Assembly (NCBI GenBank): GCA_016098155.1
Contig: JAAAJB010000112.1
Span: 1-64,000 of the forward strand
Reading direction: 5' to 3'
DNA length: 64,000 nucleotides
Source of the DNA: Actinomortierella ambigua
Lineage: Eukaryota; Mortierellomycota; Mortierellomycetes; Mortierellales; Mortierellaceae
This document shows positions 1 through 11,399 of this stretch, piece by piece. A model generated the notes under the pieces. The model saw only the letters and a list, made by a program, of their open reading frames with translations, had not been told where the DNA came from and did no database searches. The translations under genes and the position numbers were made by a program. Within the stretch, counting starts at the first letter, position 1. Every line of letters starts with the position of its first letter.

Positions 1-1
1 G

Positions 2-961
2 GCCGTCAAATGGTACACCAAGGCAGCAGAGCAAGGAAATGTCAATGCACAATTCAACCTTGCGTGGACGTACGCTCGCGGACGAGGAGTCGAACAGAGC
101 GATAATGAGGCCGTCAAGTGGTTCATCGAGGCAGCAGAGCAAGGGTATGCCAACGCTCAATTCAACCTTGGGAAAATGTACTCTGAGGGTCGAGGAGTCG
201 ATCAGAGCGATGAGGAGGCCGTCAAGTGGTTCACCAAGGCAGCAGAGCAAGGAAACGCCAATGCGCAAAGCAGCCTTGGGTTGTTGTACGCTCACGGACA
301 AGGAATTGATCAGAGCGATGAAGAGGCGGTCAAATGGTGCACCAAGGCAGCAGAGCAAGGGAACGCGGACGCACAATACAATCTTGGATTGATGTACGCG
401 CACGGACAAGGAGTCGATCGGAGCGATGAAGAGGCCGTCAAGTGGTTCACCAAGGCAGCAGAACAAAGGCATGCGCATGCGGAAAACAGCCTCGGGTGGC
501 GCTACGATCTTGGACACGGAGTCGGGCAGAGTGATGGCGATGCAGCTAAATGGTACGTTCGGAGCGCCGCTCAGAACAACGAGTTGGCTCAATTCAACAT
601 CGCATCTATGTACGAGCTCGGTCTAGCAGTGGATCTAAGCGGTAAAGGGTTCTTGCACTTGTATCAAGAGGCCGCTACCAGGGGTGAGCCAAATGCCCAC
701 TTTCACGTTCAATGGCTGACTAGCCCCGACCACCCCGACAGAAAATCCAGCACCAATCTCGAAGAAGTCTTCGCCATGTACAGTCGTGGTGCTGAACTCG
801 GGTATGCTGCTGCTCAGCAGACCCTTGGGCGGATGTACGAGAGAGGTCTTGGCATAGCACAGGATAAGAAGGAAGCGAATCTTTGGTACAGCAAGGCTGC
901 TGCTCAGGGCCATAGGGATGCAGCAGAGCGGATGGAGTTCCTTCAAAGACACCTGGAGTGA
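2..961 (+). CDS. Sel1-like repeat protein, 5' end outside window
   Basis: The frame is open from base 2 to a TGA at 959-961, giving about 319 residues; the N-terminus lies beyond the left edge. The protein is almost wholly Sel1/TPR-like repeats of about 36 residues. The core reads AVKWFTKAAEQGNANAQ followed by an LGLLYAHGQGVDQSDEE-type segment, repeated roughly eight times, with more diverged units after residue 170. Sel1 repeats are alpha-helical solenoids that act as scaffolds in signalling and ER quality control; early-diverging fungi carry many paralogues. The first five or so units are near-identical in DNA (108-bp period), which suggests recent unit duplication. No signal peptide, membrane segment or catalytic domain is visible in the part present. 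The specific role is unknown. Confidence 0.85.
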   Translation, partial: AVKWYTKAAEQGNVNAQFNLAWTYARGRGVEQSDNEAVKWFIEAAEQGYANAQFNLGKMYSEGRGVDQSDEEAVKWFTKAAEQGNANAQSSLGLLYAHGQGIDQSDEEAVKWCTKAAEQGNADAQYNLGLMYAHGQGVDRSDEEAVKWFTKAAEQRHAHAENSLGWRYDLGHGVGQSDGDAAKWYVRSAAQNNELAQFNIASMYELGLAVDLSGKGFLHLYQEAATRGEPNAHFHVQWLTSPDHPDRKSSTNLEEVFAMYSRGAELGYAAAQQTLGRMYERGLGIAQDKKEANLWYSKAAAQGHRDAAERMEFLQRHLE

Positions 962-1593
962 TGTCTCGTTATCCAGGCTTACAGCTCTTGGCGGTTTCTT
1001 GTCCTTAACTCTCGCAGAGTTGCGTGATGCTGTGTTGCAGACATAGGAAAGGTTTCACAATTTGGTAGTTCCACACTTGAGCCCTCAAATTTTACAAAAA
1101 AGATTTTGTGTACGGCCAATGTCACGATGACCCAGGTATTGGTCGTTGCTTCTTCATATTGCTGACGTCTGTTATTATGAACTAGTTTTGGCTACCGATT
1201 GTCCGGTAGGTGAAGGTTGGACAATAATTTGAGCCCCTGCTCCCACATTTTCGGACGCTAGGGTCCATATGGCCCTGCCTCATATGGCTGCTCCATTCCT
1301 CAGTTTGTGCTTTGTTGATGGTGCTGCTTAGGCACTCACAGACTTCCATAGAAGATAAGGCACTCCAAGAAACTATCTGTGCTGGATCTTCCGCATGCTT
1401 CTGGAATAAATTTTGGGTTGCCACCAAAAAAAAAAGAGCCGTCAGCAAAACGTCACCGAAGCATTTTTAATTTATTTTTTGAGCTTTCACTGATTTCCCC
1501 CCTTCTTCTTTTCTCAACCACACTCACTCCTCCTTCACCTTTCCCTTCCCCATACAGAACCTTCCAAGTGTTCAACCACAGTATTTCACCTGA
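962..1593. other. Intergenic; 5' flank of phosphoglucomutase gene
   Basis: This stretch between the Sel1 gene and the phosphoglucomutase start shows no convincing exon. Positions 1490-1560 are strongly pyrimidine-rich, as in most 5' leaders in this window, and probably cover the core promoter and leader of the downstream gene. Confidence 0.5.
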
Positions 1594-4520
1594 ATGGCAT
1601 CGATTCAATCTGTCACGACAAAGCCCTTTGATGGCCAGCGCCCTGGCACGAGCGGCCTCCGCAAGCGCGTCAAGATTTTCCAGCAGGAGCATTACACCGA
1701 GAACTTTGTCCAGGCTATCCTCGAGGCCATCCCAACTGGAGCCAAGGGTTCCACGCTTGTTGTCGGAGGCGACGGTCGCTACTTTTCTCAAGAAGCCGTT
1801 CAGATGATCATTCGCATTGCTGCCGGTAACGATGTATGGCTCTCAATCCCCTCAGCGCCTCCTCACTTTTGGCCCTGAAATTGACCCTTGGTCGACGACA
1901 GGAAGGACTCAGGGTCTCGCTTTGTGAGATGGGGTTGATATCCTGGATGGCTATGGGAGTGAGAGGGTTTCTATGCCGATCTGGTCTGGTCTGGTCTGGG
2001 TCTATTATTACTATTATTATGAGGCTCATTGTGCTATGGCTCTCTCGCTCTCTCTCTCTCTCTCTCTCTTTTTTAACATATGGGAACCACTCGTCAATAG
2101 GTTGCAAAGCTGATCATTGGCCAGAACACCATCCTGTCGACACCTGCCGCCTCTAACCTCATCCGCAAGCGCAAGGCTACCGGTATGCTGTCTTTTTTTT
2201 TTGTTCTTCGTGAACGGGTCCTTGTCTCACATCCGTGAGAAAATCATCCGGCAAGAAGAAAACAGGAGTGAGGATTGCAAATGAACACAGTTGTCGCTAT
2301 CTTGCATTGTATGACAACATTCTTTGCAAACACCCTGTCACCATACCACTACCACAATATCAACAACAGGGCTTACACAGCCTCGAGCACACTATCGGGC
2401 AACACTATCCGGCATGATAGCAATGACTCGCCCGATAGTGGTCTTTCCTTTCGGCTTTGACATTGCAAGAGATGAAGGCGCGAGAAACAAGCTCAACACA
2501 AAAACGTCTTTCCACTTCCGACATTATCAGTGAGATTTTTGAGTTATCTGTCCCCTCCCCCACTCCCTCTAACTCAGCCGTCTGTCAATCTCTCCCCCTC
2601 TCTCTCTTTCTACAATTAGGCGGCATTCTGCTGACTGCATCCCATAACCCTGGCGGTATGTTTTGTGTTCAAGATTCTTATCTGGCGAAAACAATGAAAA
2701 GAACAGGCCACCCTATTCATGTTGGGAAGTGAACAAAAATGAGAGCATCGGACAAAAAGCAGCCACTCTTGTGGGGTTGGAGAACGATACGAGGTTGTCC
2801 TCTCGGGCCAACTGTGCTTCATGCAAACTCGGACACAAAGTGTTTGAGGCGGGGAAATATAGTCAAAGATATCAGACTGGCCTTAGACGCCTACCTAACA
2901 GTTTGCTCGCTCGCTTGCTTGGGGCTAATAGCCGAGCCCACTACTCATTGCCTGTCTATCCATACCCCCTCTCCCTTCCTTGTCTAATAGGACCCGAGAA
3001 TGACTTTGGTATCAAGTACAACATGAGCAATGGTGGCCCTGCTCCAGAGAGTGTCACCGAGGCCATCTACGCCATTACTCAAAAGATCACCTCCTACAAG
3101 CAGGTTGACTTGCCCAAGATTGACCTCTCCAAGATCGGCACACAGACGGTTGGCCCCATCGATATTGAAATCGTCGATTCGGTATCGGACTATGTGGAGC
3201 TGCTGGAGGGCATTTTTGACTTTGCGCTGATCAAGTCGTTCATCCAGAAGAACCCCAGCTTCAAGGTTCTTTTCGACGGCATGCACGGCGTCACCGGGCC
3301 CTACGGCCAGCGCATCTTTGTTGAGGAGCTCGGTCTGCCAGCATCCTCGGTCATGAACTGTGTGCCCAAGCCTGATTTCGGTGGCGGACACCCAGACCCG
3401 AACCTGACCTATGCGCATGAGCTCGTTGAGAGGGTGGAGAAGGAGAACATTGACTTTGGCGCAGCCTCGGACGGTGATGGTGATCGCAACATGATCATCG
3501 GCAAGGGTGCCTTTGTCACGCCCTCAGACTCGGTCGCCATCATTGCCGCCCATGCTGATTCCATCCCTTACTTCCGTCAGACGGGCATCCGTGGTCTGGC
3601 CCGTAGCATGCCTACCAGCTGCGCTCTGGACCGCGTGGCGCAGAAGGCCGGCGTCGAATTCTTTGAGGTGCCTACGGGCTGGAAGTTCTTTGGCAACCTT
3701 ATGGACGCTAAGCGCCTCTCCATCTGTGGAGAAGAGTCTTTTGGAACCGGATCTGACCATATCCGCGAGAAGGATGGTGTCTGGGCTGTTGTCGGTAAGT
3801 CAAAGACATATGAAAAAAAGGGAGAATTAATGTACAGTTTTTCCTGTGCCTTCTCTAACCCGTGTTTAAAACTCCGGCTTGAAATTTCAATAGCATGGCT
3901 GAACATTATCGCTGCTGTCAATGAGAAGCAGAAGGCGGGCATCAACGATATCCTGCAGGCCCACTACCATATCTATGGCCGCAACTTCTTCTCACGGTAT
4001 GTTTTCCAGTCAGATTGAGCATGTTTTGTTTTCTCTCGACTTAACGTTCATACCACCGAACTGAACCATTGGTCTGATTTTTTTTTTTTTTTTTTTTTTT
4101 TTGGTCGACAATAGGTACGACTACGAGGAGGTGGACTCTGATGGTGCCAACAACATGGTCAACCGCCTGCGTGCTCTGGTGTCGACCGACCGCGCCTCGC
4201 TGATTGGCAAGGATCTCGGCTCCGGTTTTGTGGTGAAGGATGGCGATGACTTTGAGTACAAGGACCCGATCGACCATTCGGTCTCGAAGAAGCAAGGTGT
4301 GCGCATCATCTTTGAGGATGGTTCCCGCATCATCTTCCGTCTGTCCGGCACCGGTTCCCAGGGCGCCACCGTTCGTCTCTACGTTGAAAAGTACGAGAGC
4401 AACCCAGCCCACTATGCCGATGACACCCAGAAATCTCTGCGCCCGCTCATCCAGGTCGCCCTCGAATTGGCCCAGCTCAAGGACTATATCAAGCGTGACG
4501 AGCCCACCGTCATCACGTAA
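1594..4520 (+). CDS. PGM: Phosphoglucomutase, 6 exons
   Basis: The model joins 1594-1833, 2101-2182, 2620-2655, 2991-3794, 3894-3996 and 4115-4520, all with GT-AG introns and continuous frame, giving 556 residues, the normal size for the alpha-D-phosphohexomutase family. It interconverts glucose-1-phosphate and glucose-6-phosphate in the cytosol, feeding UDP-glucose, cell wall, glycogen and trehalose synthesis. Visible motifs are the active-site serine loop TASHNPGG (Ser about 115), which carries the phosphate; the Mg-binding loop DGDGDR (from about 280); the sugar-binding CGEESFG (from about 365); and the phosphate-binding RLSGTGS (from about 497). A 36-nt exon encodes most of the active-site loop. 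Intron 1 has short TCTGG and TC repeats, and intron 5 contains a run of 25 T. The gene converges on the ankyrin-pseudokinase gene, 139 bp between stops. Confidence 0.95.
2041..2076. repeat. (TC)n microsatellite in PGM intron 1
   Basis: A near-perfect TC dinucleotide tract sits about 25 bp before the 3' splice site of intron 1 and probably doubles as its polypyrimidine tract. Confidence 0.8.
4078..4102. repeat. Poly-T run of 25 in PGM intron 5
   Basis: An uninterrupted T run lies 12 bp before the AG of intron 5. It would serve as an extreme polypyrimidine tract. The run length may be inaccurate in the assembly. Confidence 0.8.
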
Positions 4521-4659
4521 TGTGGACGAAGATAATTTAGAAACCAACGTAGAGAACGTTTACATGTAAATACACAACGAAAAGAATGATTTATGGTATC
4601 TTCAATGTACAATGGGTGTGAAGAGAACGAGTGCATGACTTTGACCAAAAAAAATAGCG

Positions 4660-7600
4660 CTACATAGTCACACTTCGCATGCCAGGCAAAAGTCCTGTCA
4701 CCTCATGTTCGACGGAGATCACAGAGATGTTGCTCCCATCATCCAGGTCCTGGCTACTTCCATAGCTGCTGTCCTGCTGCCCTGCTCCGAAAGCATCGCG
4801 AGCCGTCCGTCGTCCAATCGGACGACCCTGTGATGCTTGCTGCTGCTGCTGCTGCTGCTGCTGCTGATGTTGCGGATCCAATTTCGACCGGCCCGCTGCA
4901 TTCGTCCTGGCTCGACCTAACGTCCCCGTGGTCCGGCGTGAATGCCCACTGCCACTTCCATGCGCCTCGGCCACACCGCCGCCACTACCACCTTCCGTTG
5001 CTACCGCCAACAACGTCTTTTGAGCCCTGGCGGCCGACAGACGCGCAGCGACCCCTGCACGGAGGTCCTCGCGCTGGGAGGCTTCCTCCGAGCGCCAGAT
5101 CCGTAACAGCAGTTCAATCTCACGGATCCTGGCTGCAGCTGCACTCGCTGCTGCCACGGTCTTGGGCGTGACCATGCCGGCCACGGCCACGTTGCTCCCG
5201 GTGCCAGTCGTTGCCGTCGTTGTTGTTGTTGATGCTGTTGTCACAGAGGACGGAGAGTTTGTGGAGCCGCTACCACCAACCATGGGGGACGGTGTCGAGC
5301 CCATGACCAGACTGCCGAGCGATCCAATGCTACCAGCTTGGGCTCGATGGTGGTATTGCTGTCGAGGCGATCTTGTTCCACTACCGCCACCCACTTCATC
5401 GTAGACATGAGGATGGTTATGGGCATGGTGGACATTGTGGATATTCCCGTGATAGGAGGGCACGATGGCACCCATCGAAGGCGCGGCCGAAGAGGCGAGG
5501 GGACCGGCACTGAGCAGACTCGTCATCATGTCCTCGGTGACCCGGATGGCGCAATCCAAGACGATGGTCTCCGACATGGCCAGGCTGGTCTCCAGCAACA
5601 CCGACACGATCGGGCGCATCCCCAGGCGCACGGCCCGCATCAGCGGGTGTTGGCTCTTTGGGTGCATCAGCTTTGCCTTGATCTCTTCTTCTTCTTCTTC
5701 GTCATCCTCCTCCTGATCCTGACTGTAGCCGTTCCTGTTGGATTTGTTGTTATTGTTGTTGCGTCCTTTCAGTGGATGATGGTCGAGATCGAGACCACAG
5801 TCGACAATCAGCCAGCGGATCAAATCCGCCAGCTTCTTCAGACTCTCTTCTTTCGCCTCTTCCTCGGGTGAGAGGATCGTCGTCGTCGCAAACGCCGTGG
5901 TCGGATCGCTCGCCATGATCGTCTCCGCCGTCGAGGCCAGGCTCAGGGCCATGGACCCATACGAGGCATTGGACATGGTCGACAGCGACGATTGGTTGCG
6001 ACGATGGCTCCCCTGGCCGGAGGCTAGCGACCCGGAACTCGTGCTGCCACCGTGGATGCTGCTGCTGCTGCCACCACCGTTGCCACCGCTGTTGCCGCCT
6101 AATGATAGGCCAAGTCCTACAGCGCTCGAGATGCTGTTGCTGGCCTGGTGGTAACTACCGGTCAACCCAGTCTGTTGCTGCTGTTGCTGCTGTTGCTGTT
6201 GCTGAGGAGGCTGGTTGCCGACAAAGGACTCGAGGGCGAGTCGATCGATTCCCTTGGCCTTGAGCAAGACCTGGACGAGATCCTCACCTCTCTTGGTCAG
6301 CATATTGACATCGGCGCCAGCATCGACCAACATTTTCAAGGCCGGGGCCGGGTCACGGTTATAATGGGCGACGAAATGCAAGGCCGTCCATTGATTACTA
6401 TCCCTCGCATTCACATTCACATCCCGGGTCAACAACAACATGATCGCGTCCAAGAACGGCTTCTCGCTTGAACTCAACCAATGCAATGCTGTCCAAAGGA
6501 CAGGCCCCGGTTGGTTCACATCCGCTCCGAAATCCATCAACAGACGCATCGCTTCCAAGGGTGACGTCGTCTTGGCCTTTTCGGCCAGTGAATGCAAAGG
6601 TGTCTGTCGGGACGCGCTCACGGCGTTTGGGTTGGCGCCCCGCTCTAATAAAAACCGCAACACCCCGGGCAAGGCCGGCGCGGCCGGGTCTGGGCGTCCA
6701 CAGAGATGGTGCAGGACCGTTTGTTTGGTCTTTTGGTCCACGGCGTTGATCTCGGCGCCTCGGTTGATCAGCAGCTCCAAGAGGGCAATGCTCGGTATCG
6801 CGCCCGCGGGGGTGCTGTCGGCCACGGCGGCCAACAACGGGGTGTGGTCGGTGGCTGGGTCGCGCTGGTTGATGGAGTAGGTGCCCTTGGACAAGAGCGA
6901 TTGCACCGTCTTTGTGTCGCCTTTGGCTGCGGCGGCCCAGATCGTCCTGGTCTCGCCTTTGCTGCTTGCTGAAGACCAGATTGAGACCTGCTTACGGTGT
7001 TGTGGTTGTTGTTGGTGGTGTTGCTGTTGTGCTGGCGATGGCGGCTGCTGCTGTTGACGGGGTGATGGTGGAGGTTGTGGTTGCTGCTGCTGTTGTTGTT
7101 GTTGTTGCTTGGGTGGTGCAGATGATACAGACATTTCCAGGGCTCGCCAAAGAACTGATCGCCGATGTCGCCGTCTTTCAGGTGATCGTGGGCTATGTGG
7201 CTGGGAGCTGGTGTCTGATCCTAATGATGCGATCGATCCTGCTGAACTTGGGCCTGCTGATATGCCACTGGCTTCTAACATGGGAGAGGAGGACGTAAAG
7301 AGCAAACGAAAATAAAAGGTGTGAGTAACACGATGACAATAGGATCTCCCGATATGAGTTCAAAAAAAAGTAAACACGTCTGGATTCCGATGAAAGGAAT
7401 ATCTCTCCATCTCTCCATACCAACTTGCACCAGGGGTGTAGTAATGACCGAGATGGGCTTCTTGGGGTTCAGATGGATACTAGTGGTGCCTTTGCTGATA
7501 GGTTCGCGCACATGGAGATCAAAAGAGGTATTGGCCATCTCCTTGAGCTGCGATCGAATGACCATCATCCCGGGTCGGTGGGCTGGGTCGCGCGAGAGCA

Positions 7601-9067
7601 TCTTGCGGATCAATCCTTCCATTGCCGTCGGCAGCTGCATCGCCATCTGGCTCGGCCGCGTGCCGCCGTGCTGTGTCCAAGGCGTGGTTGTCTCCAAGTT
7701 CCAACGCGTTTCTGGGGATGACGACAACGACTTTAGAAAATGGCTCGCCAACGACCGGCTCCCGACCATGATCTCCAGCATGATCACCCCCAACGAATAC
7801 ACGTCCGATGCCGTTGTGCAAGCTTGATGTTGTGGGTTCAAAAGTCGTTCGGGCGCCGTGTACATCAGATTCTTCTCATACGTGCCTCCTCCCGAAACCC
7901 ATCGCGGATTTCCCGGTTGTGTCTCTTCGGGCCCGCGCGTCGATCGCGCGTACTGGCCGAAATCGGTCAGCAGCGCCGTCGGTCCGTTCTCGATCAAGAC
8001 ATTGTCGCTGTGCAGGTGCATATGGAGCAGGTCGTGATCGTGCAGGTACTTGAGGCCACTGGCCACGCCTCGAATCAGCCGGATCTTGTCCATCCACGAG
8101 AGGGCCTCGCCCTGGGGTGTCTTGAGAAACTCGTGCAGCGTACCGTGGGCAGCCGGCTTGGTTGCGAGCCAGTCTCGCGGCTGTGTCTCATCGGGTTCTG
8201 GTAATTGGAAGGATGCAATCGACGATGCGATGCTGCTGCTCTTTGGTAAAGAAGACGAGAGCGTGGACTGGACCACTGCCTGGACGCGTTCCAAGCCTGA
8301 AGAGGCTCTTGTCCGTTGGAAGGTGATGGTCGGTGAAGTCGAGAGCGCCGCCGGAGCATTATTGGAGGGGGTGTTGGAGGAAGGCGACGACAACGACTGG
8401 GCTGAGGGCGAGGAGAAAGATTCTTGCTCCGCGGAGACTGGCGGTTCGCGAGTGGCGCCATAAAGTGGTATAATGTTTGGTGCATTGTCGCGGATCTTAC
8501 TGTATGCATGCAACAGATCTCTGTAGTCGTCTGGGTGCCGACTCCACTTGAGCACGACCGGTGTGTAAGATGACTCGAGGCTCGACGACGACGACGATGC
8601 CACGGCGGGTGAGGACGAGTTCGAGGAGGCGGTGGAGGAGATGGACGAGGTCGAATGGACGGACGACGCAGAAGAAGGCGCCGGCTTTATGAGGGTGCCG
8701 CCATGGACGGCGCTATACTCTGTCGCCTTGATGAGCGGATGCTTGATTATCTGTGTAAAGGGGGCGCCGTTTATTTTGAGGAGGTATGTTAGATAGTGAT
8801 AACGTCCTTCTTGATGACAGGTTGTTTAAAAAGCTCCGCTGAGTTTTGGCCAGCTAAGCAGACAAACAAAGTGGTCTGGTCTTGGGCCAACAAGCTTTGA
8901 AGTAAAGCGCCAGCAGCACAGAGCCAAGGAAACTAAGAACAATGTCATGATGTTCACCAAAGAGACATTGCACGAAGGTGACAAACAGTAGGATGTTCAA
9001 GGCGAAGGCACTGAATGAGGATGAAGGGGAGACATACATTCTTAAAGTCGATGGAGTGCAGCACCAT
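4660..9067 (-). CDS. Pseudokinase-ankyrin repeat fusion protein, 3 exons
   Basis: Exons on the minus strand are 9038-9067, 7421-8750 and 4660-7274, giving 1324 residues. The N-terminal half (about residues 1-430) is a TKL-like kinase fold: a VVLKW beta-3 lysine segment, a glycine-poor N-lobe interrupted by a Ser-rich insert, TDFG (Asp about 273), a YTAPERL segment and C-lobe helices. The catalytic loop reads HMHLHSDNVL where active kinases have HRDL, so the catalytic Asp is His (about 255) and the Arg is Met. It is therefore predicted to be a pseudokinase. Residues about 560-810 are ankyrin repeats (TPLLAAV, TALHWLS, TALHFVAHY), bracketed by polyQ, Ser/Gly, Asn and acidic tracts. Kinase-plus-ankyrin scaffolds are common in fungi of this grade. 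A scaffold or allosteric role is inferred. Confidence 0.85.
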
Positions 9068-9503
9068 TCTGCTGGTCTGAGCTCTATGTGAGCAAGAGAA
9101 GAGGAAGTAGAGATATGTACACAGGAACAGGACAAGGGTGTCCCTCAGGGAACGTAGTGGGGGAAAGAGGGAAGGCCGCGGGGCTTGCGTGAGAAGAATG
9201 GGAGTCGGGAACCAAGGAGGTAAGGGTTGGGTTCTCTTAAGGTAAGACGGGAAAGGAGGAGGAAGAAGGCCAAGAAGCTTTGGGTAACAATCTCTGGGCT
9301 GAACTGAGCACACACTTTCTCTCTCTCAGAGGGGGAAAAGGGCAGGGCAGGGAGGAGAAAGCGACCTCCTCTCCAACTTTGCCTCTGGCCTGGAAACCTT
9401 TTTTTTTTTTGCCCTTACAGACGGACGTGCCAAAGCCACCCAAGATGCATGGCGCTGTTCTCTTCCTCCCATTCTGCCTTGTCTCCCTCACCAGCATTCC
9501 CAA
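9068..9503. promoter_or_regulatory. Divergent promoter region
   Basis: The pseudokinase-ankyrin gene reads left and the RRM gene reads right from this 436-bp spacer, so both promoters must lie here or in the leaders. Positions 9210-9400 are purine-rich on the plus strand. No TATA box stands out. Confidence 0.45.
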
Positions 9504-10851
9504 ATGGCCACCCGCGACAAGAACTGCACCCTCTACGTAGGCACGTCATGTCACCAACGCAGCATTCCAAGTGTGGTTCACACTAGCAACAATGACTGCA
9601 TGCTTTGGAAAGTTTCGGCTCGTGTTTGCTAATCTCGTCCCATGGCCTCAATTGCACATGGTTTTTCTTTTCCTTCTATCTCTTCTTTTTTTTTGTTCCT
9701 CCTCGCTTGGCCTGTTCCAACCTCACCTGACCATGTGTGTCTGCTTCATAACCTATCGCGTTGATTGTGGGGTCATGTCTTCATCTAGGCGGTCTGGACG
9801 ACCAAGTCACTCAACAGGTGCTGCACGCGGCGTTTATACCCTTTGGCGAGATCACACAGATCGAAATCCCTCCTGATCCTGCCTCCAGTACGTGCAATAT
9901 CGAGTTTTCTGTTACGACCTCGCGTTACTTCCTCTTCCTCTTTGACCAGAATAGGGACTCGCCAACTTTTCAATATTCTATGACGGAGCGATGCTCAACG
10001 CAGTCATCCATCCAATCCACAAACAGGATCAGCAGCAGGACTTGGAGAGGCTGAAGCGATGATTGCAATAGAAATCAACAAACAAAAGGCAGCAGAGGGA
10101 GATCAGCATGATAGTGATGAGATCAAGGATCCTGAGCAAAACAGGACTTTTTGCGCAGGGTTGGCCACATTGCATTCTCGTATCAACCCACTCTAGTCTC
10201 GCCGTACAGCAACATTTCAGAGAGAGGAAAAAGAACAGAAAAACAGTGAGCAGAGCACGGAGAATCCAGTTCGGAATCGAGCAGCATAAACAACAAAGAG
10301 CATCCTTTTCCACCAACCACCTCTTACCCACTTTATCCGGACCCGTCTAGTCGGAAAGGAGAGGGGGGGGAGAAAGTCGTCTCACGATCATCGATTCTCC
10401 TTCGCCCCTATACTCATGAACCGCTACGACGAGGACATCGAGTCAAAGTCGAGTCTGCTCACATGGTCATATACACTACTCGTTCTCACCTAATCAGAGG
10501 CTTTTTCTCTCTCTCCCTCTCTCTCTGTCTCTTTCTCAACTTTTCTTTTTCTCCATTTGACCGTTGTTAGCCGCTCCGCACCGAGGCTTTGGATTTATAG
10601 AGTTTGAGCACCCAGAGGACGCAAAGGCCGCACAGGACAACATGCATCTGTCAGAACTCTTTGGCAAGACGATCAAGGTCAACCTGGCGCGGCCTCTCAA
10701 GGGCGCTGGTCCCGGAGGACGCGGCCCGGAGCGAGCCATCTGGGCAGACGAGGAGTGGATCAAGAAACATACACTTGGAGAAGAGGCATCATCGACGGCG
10801 GCAGATCCAGAGCAAGGCAGTGATCCGCGGCCAGAACCATCAACAGCATAG
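9504..10851 (+). CDS. RRM protein related to cyclophilin E RRM, lacking the cyclophilin domain
   Basis: Exons 9504-9540, 9789-9887 and 10571-10851 give 138 residues. One RRM fills residues about 9-90: LYVGGL is RNP2 and [10 protein letters not shown] is RNP1. The stretch [13 protein letters not shown] and the post-[15 protein letters not shown] closely match the RRM and linker of human PPIE (CYP33), where a peptidyl-prolyl isomerase domain follows. Here a stop codon comes soon after, so only the RNA-binding half is present. PPIE is a spliceosome-associated nuclear protein, and a splicing role is inferred. Intron 1 uses a GC donor (TAG|GCACGT), the only way to keep the YVGG motif in frame with the available AG. 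Intron 2 is long (683 nt). I see no cyclophilin-coding sequence downstream within the window. Confidence 0.8.
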
Positions 10852-11399
10852 ATTCATCACTCTACTTTTATTTGTTTCTTTTTCGTTCCCTCGTCCTGTG
10901 ACAACAATGCTTTCTTCCTGTACTATACAGACTCGACCGTTTGGTGGCGCAACAACGGCGCAAGTGCATCGCCGAAAAGGTAGGGGGGAGGGAAAAAGTG
11001 TGGAGGGCCGACCCCCTTGCGTGGGCGAAGGTACAGAACACTTTTTATTTGAAGAAAGGCAAAATTGTGTTCGTCCTACCTCAGATTTTGTCCATGTGGG
11101 AGAGAAAAGAGGCCGCGTTTTCCAAATTTAGCCTGAATCCAAGGTCCAGCTGTCTGTCTTCGCCTTTTTTTTTTCAACCCCCCGTCATATCTTTTTGTTT
11201 CTCCTTTATCTTGCCCTCACCCGACCCACACTCCATTCATTGTCATTGCCCTCCTCTTCTTCTTCTTCTTCCTTCATCATCATCCACATTGGCTGTTCAC
11301 CTTCCCTCTCCCCTCTCTTTGTAAATTTCTTTTGTCTACCTGCCTACCTGCCTTTCTGGCTACCTGATTAATTTCCACCTGCATTGAAGTTTTTCCGCC
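10852..11399. other. Intergenic, pyrimidine-rich leader of the next gene
   Basis: A short exon-like segment at about 10931-10979 has good flanking splice signals (ATACAG before, AAAAGGTAGG after), but I cannot connect it in frame to either neighbour. From 11160 to 11330 the sequence is C/T-rich and probably the promoter and leader of the membrane-protein gene. Confidence 0.4.
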
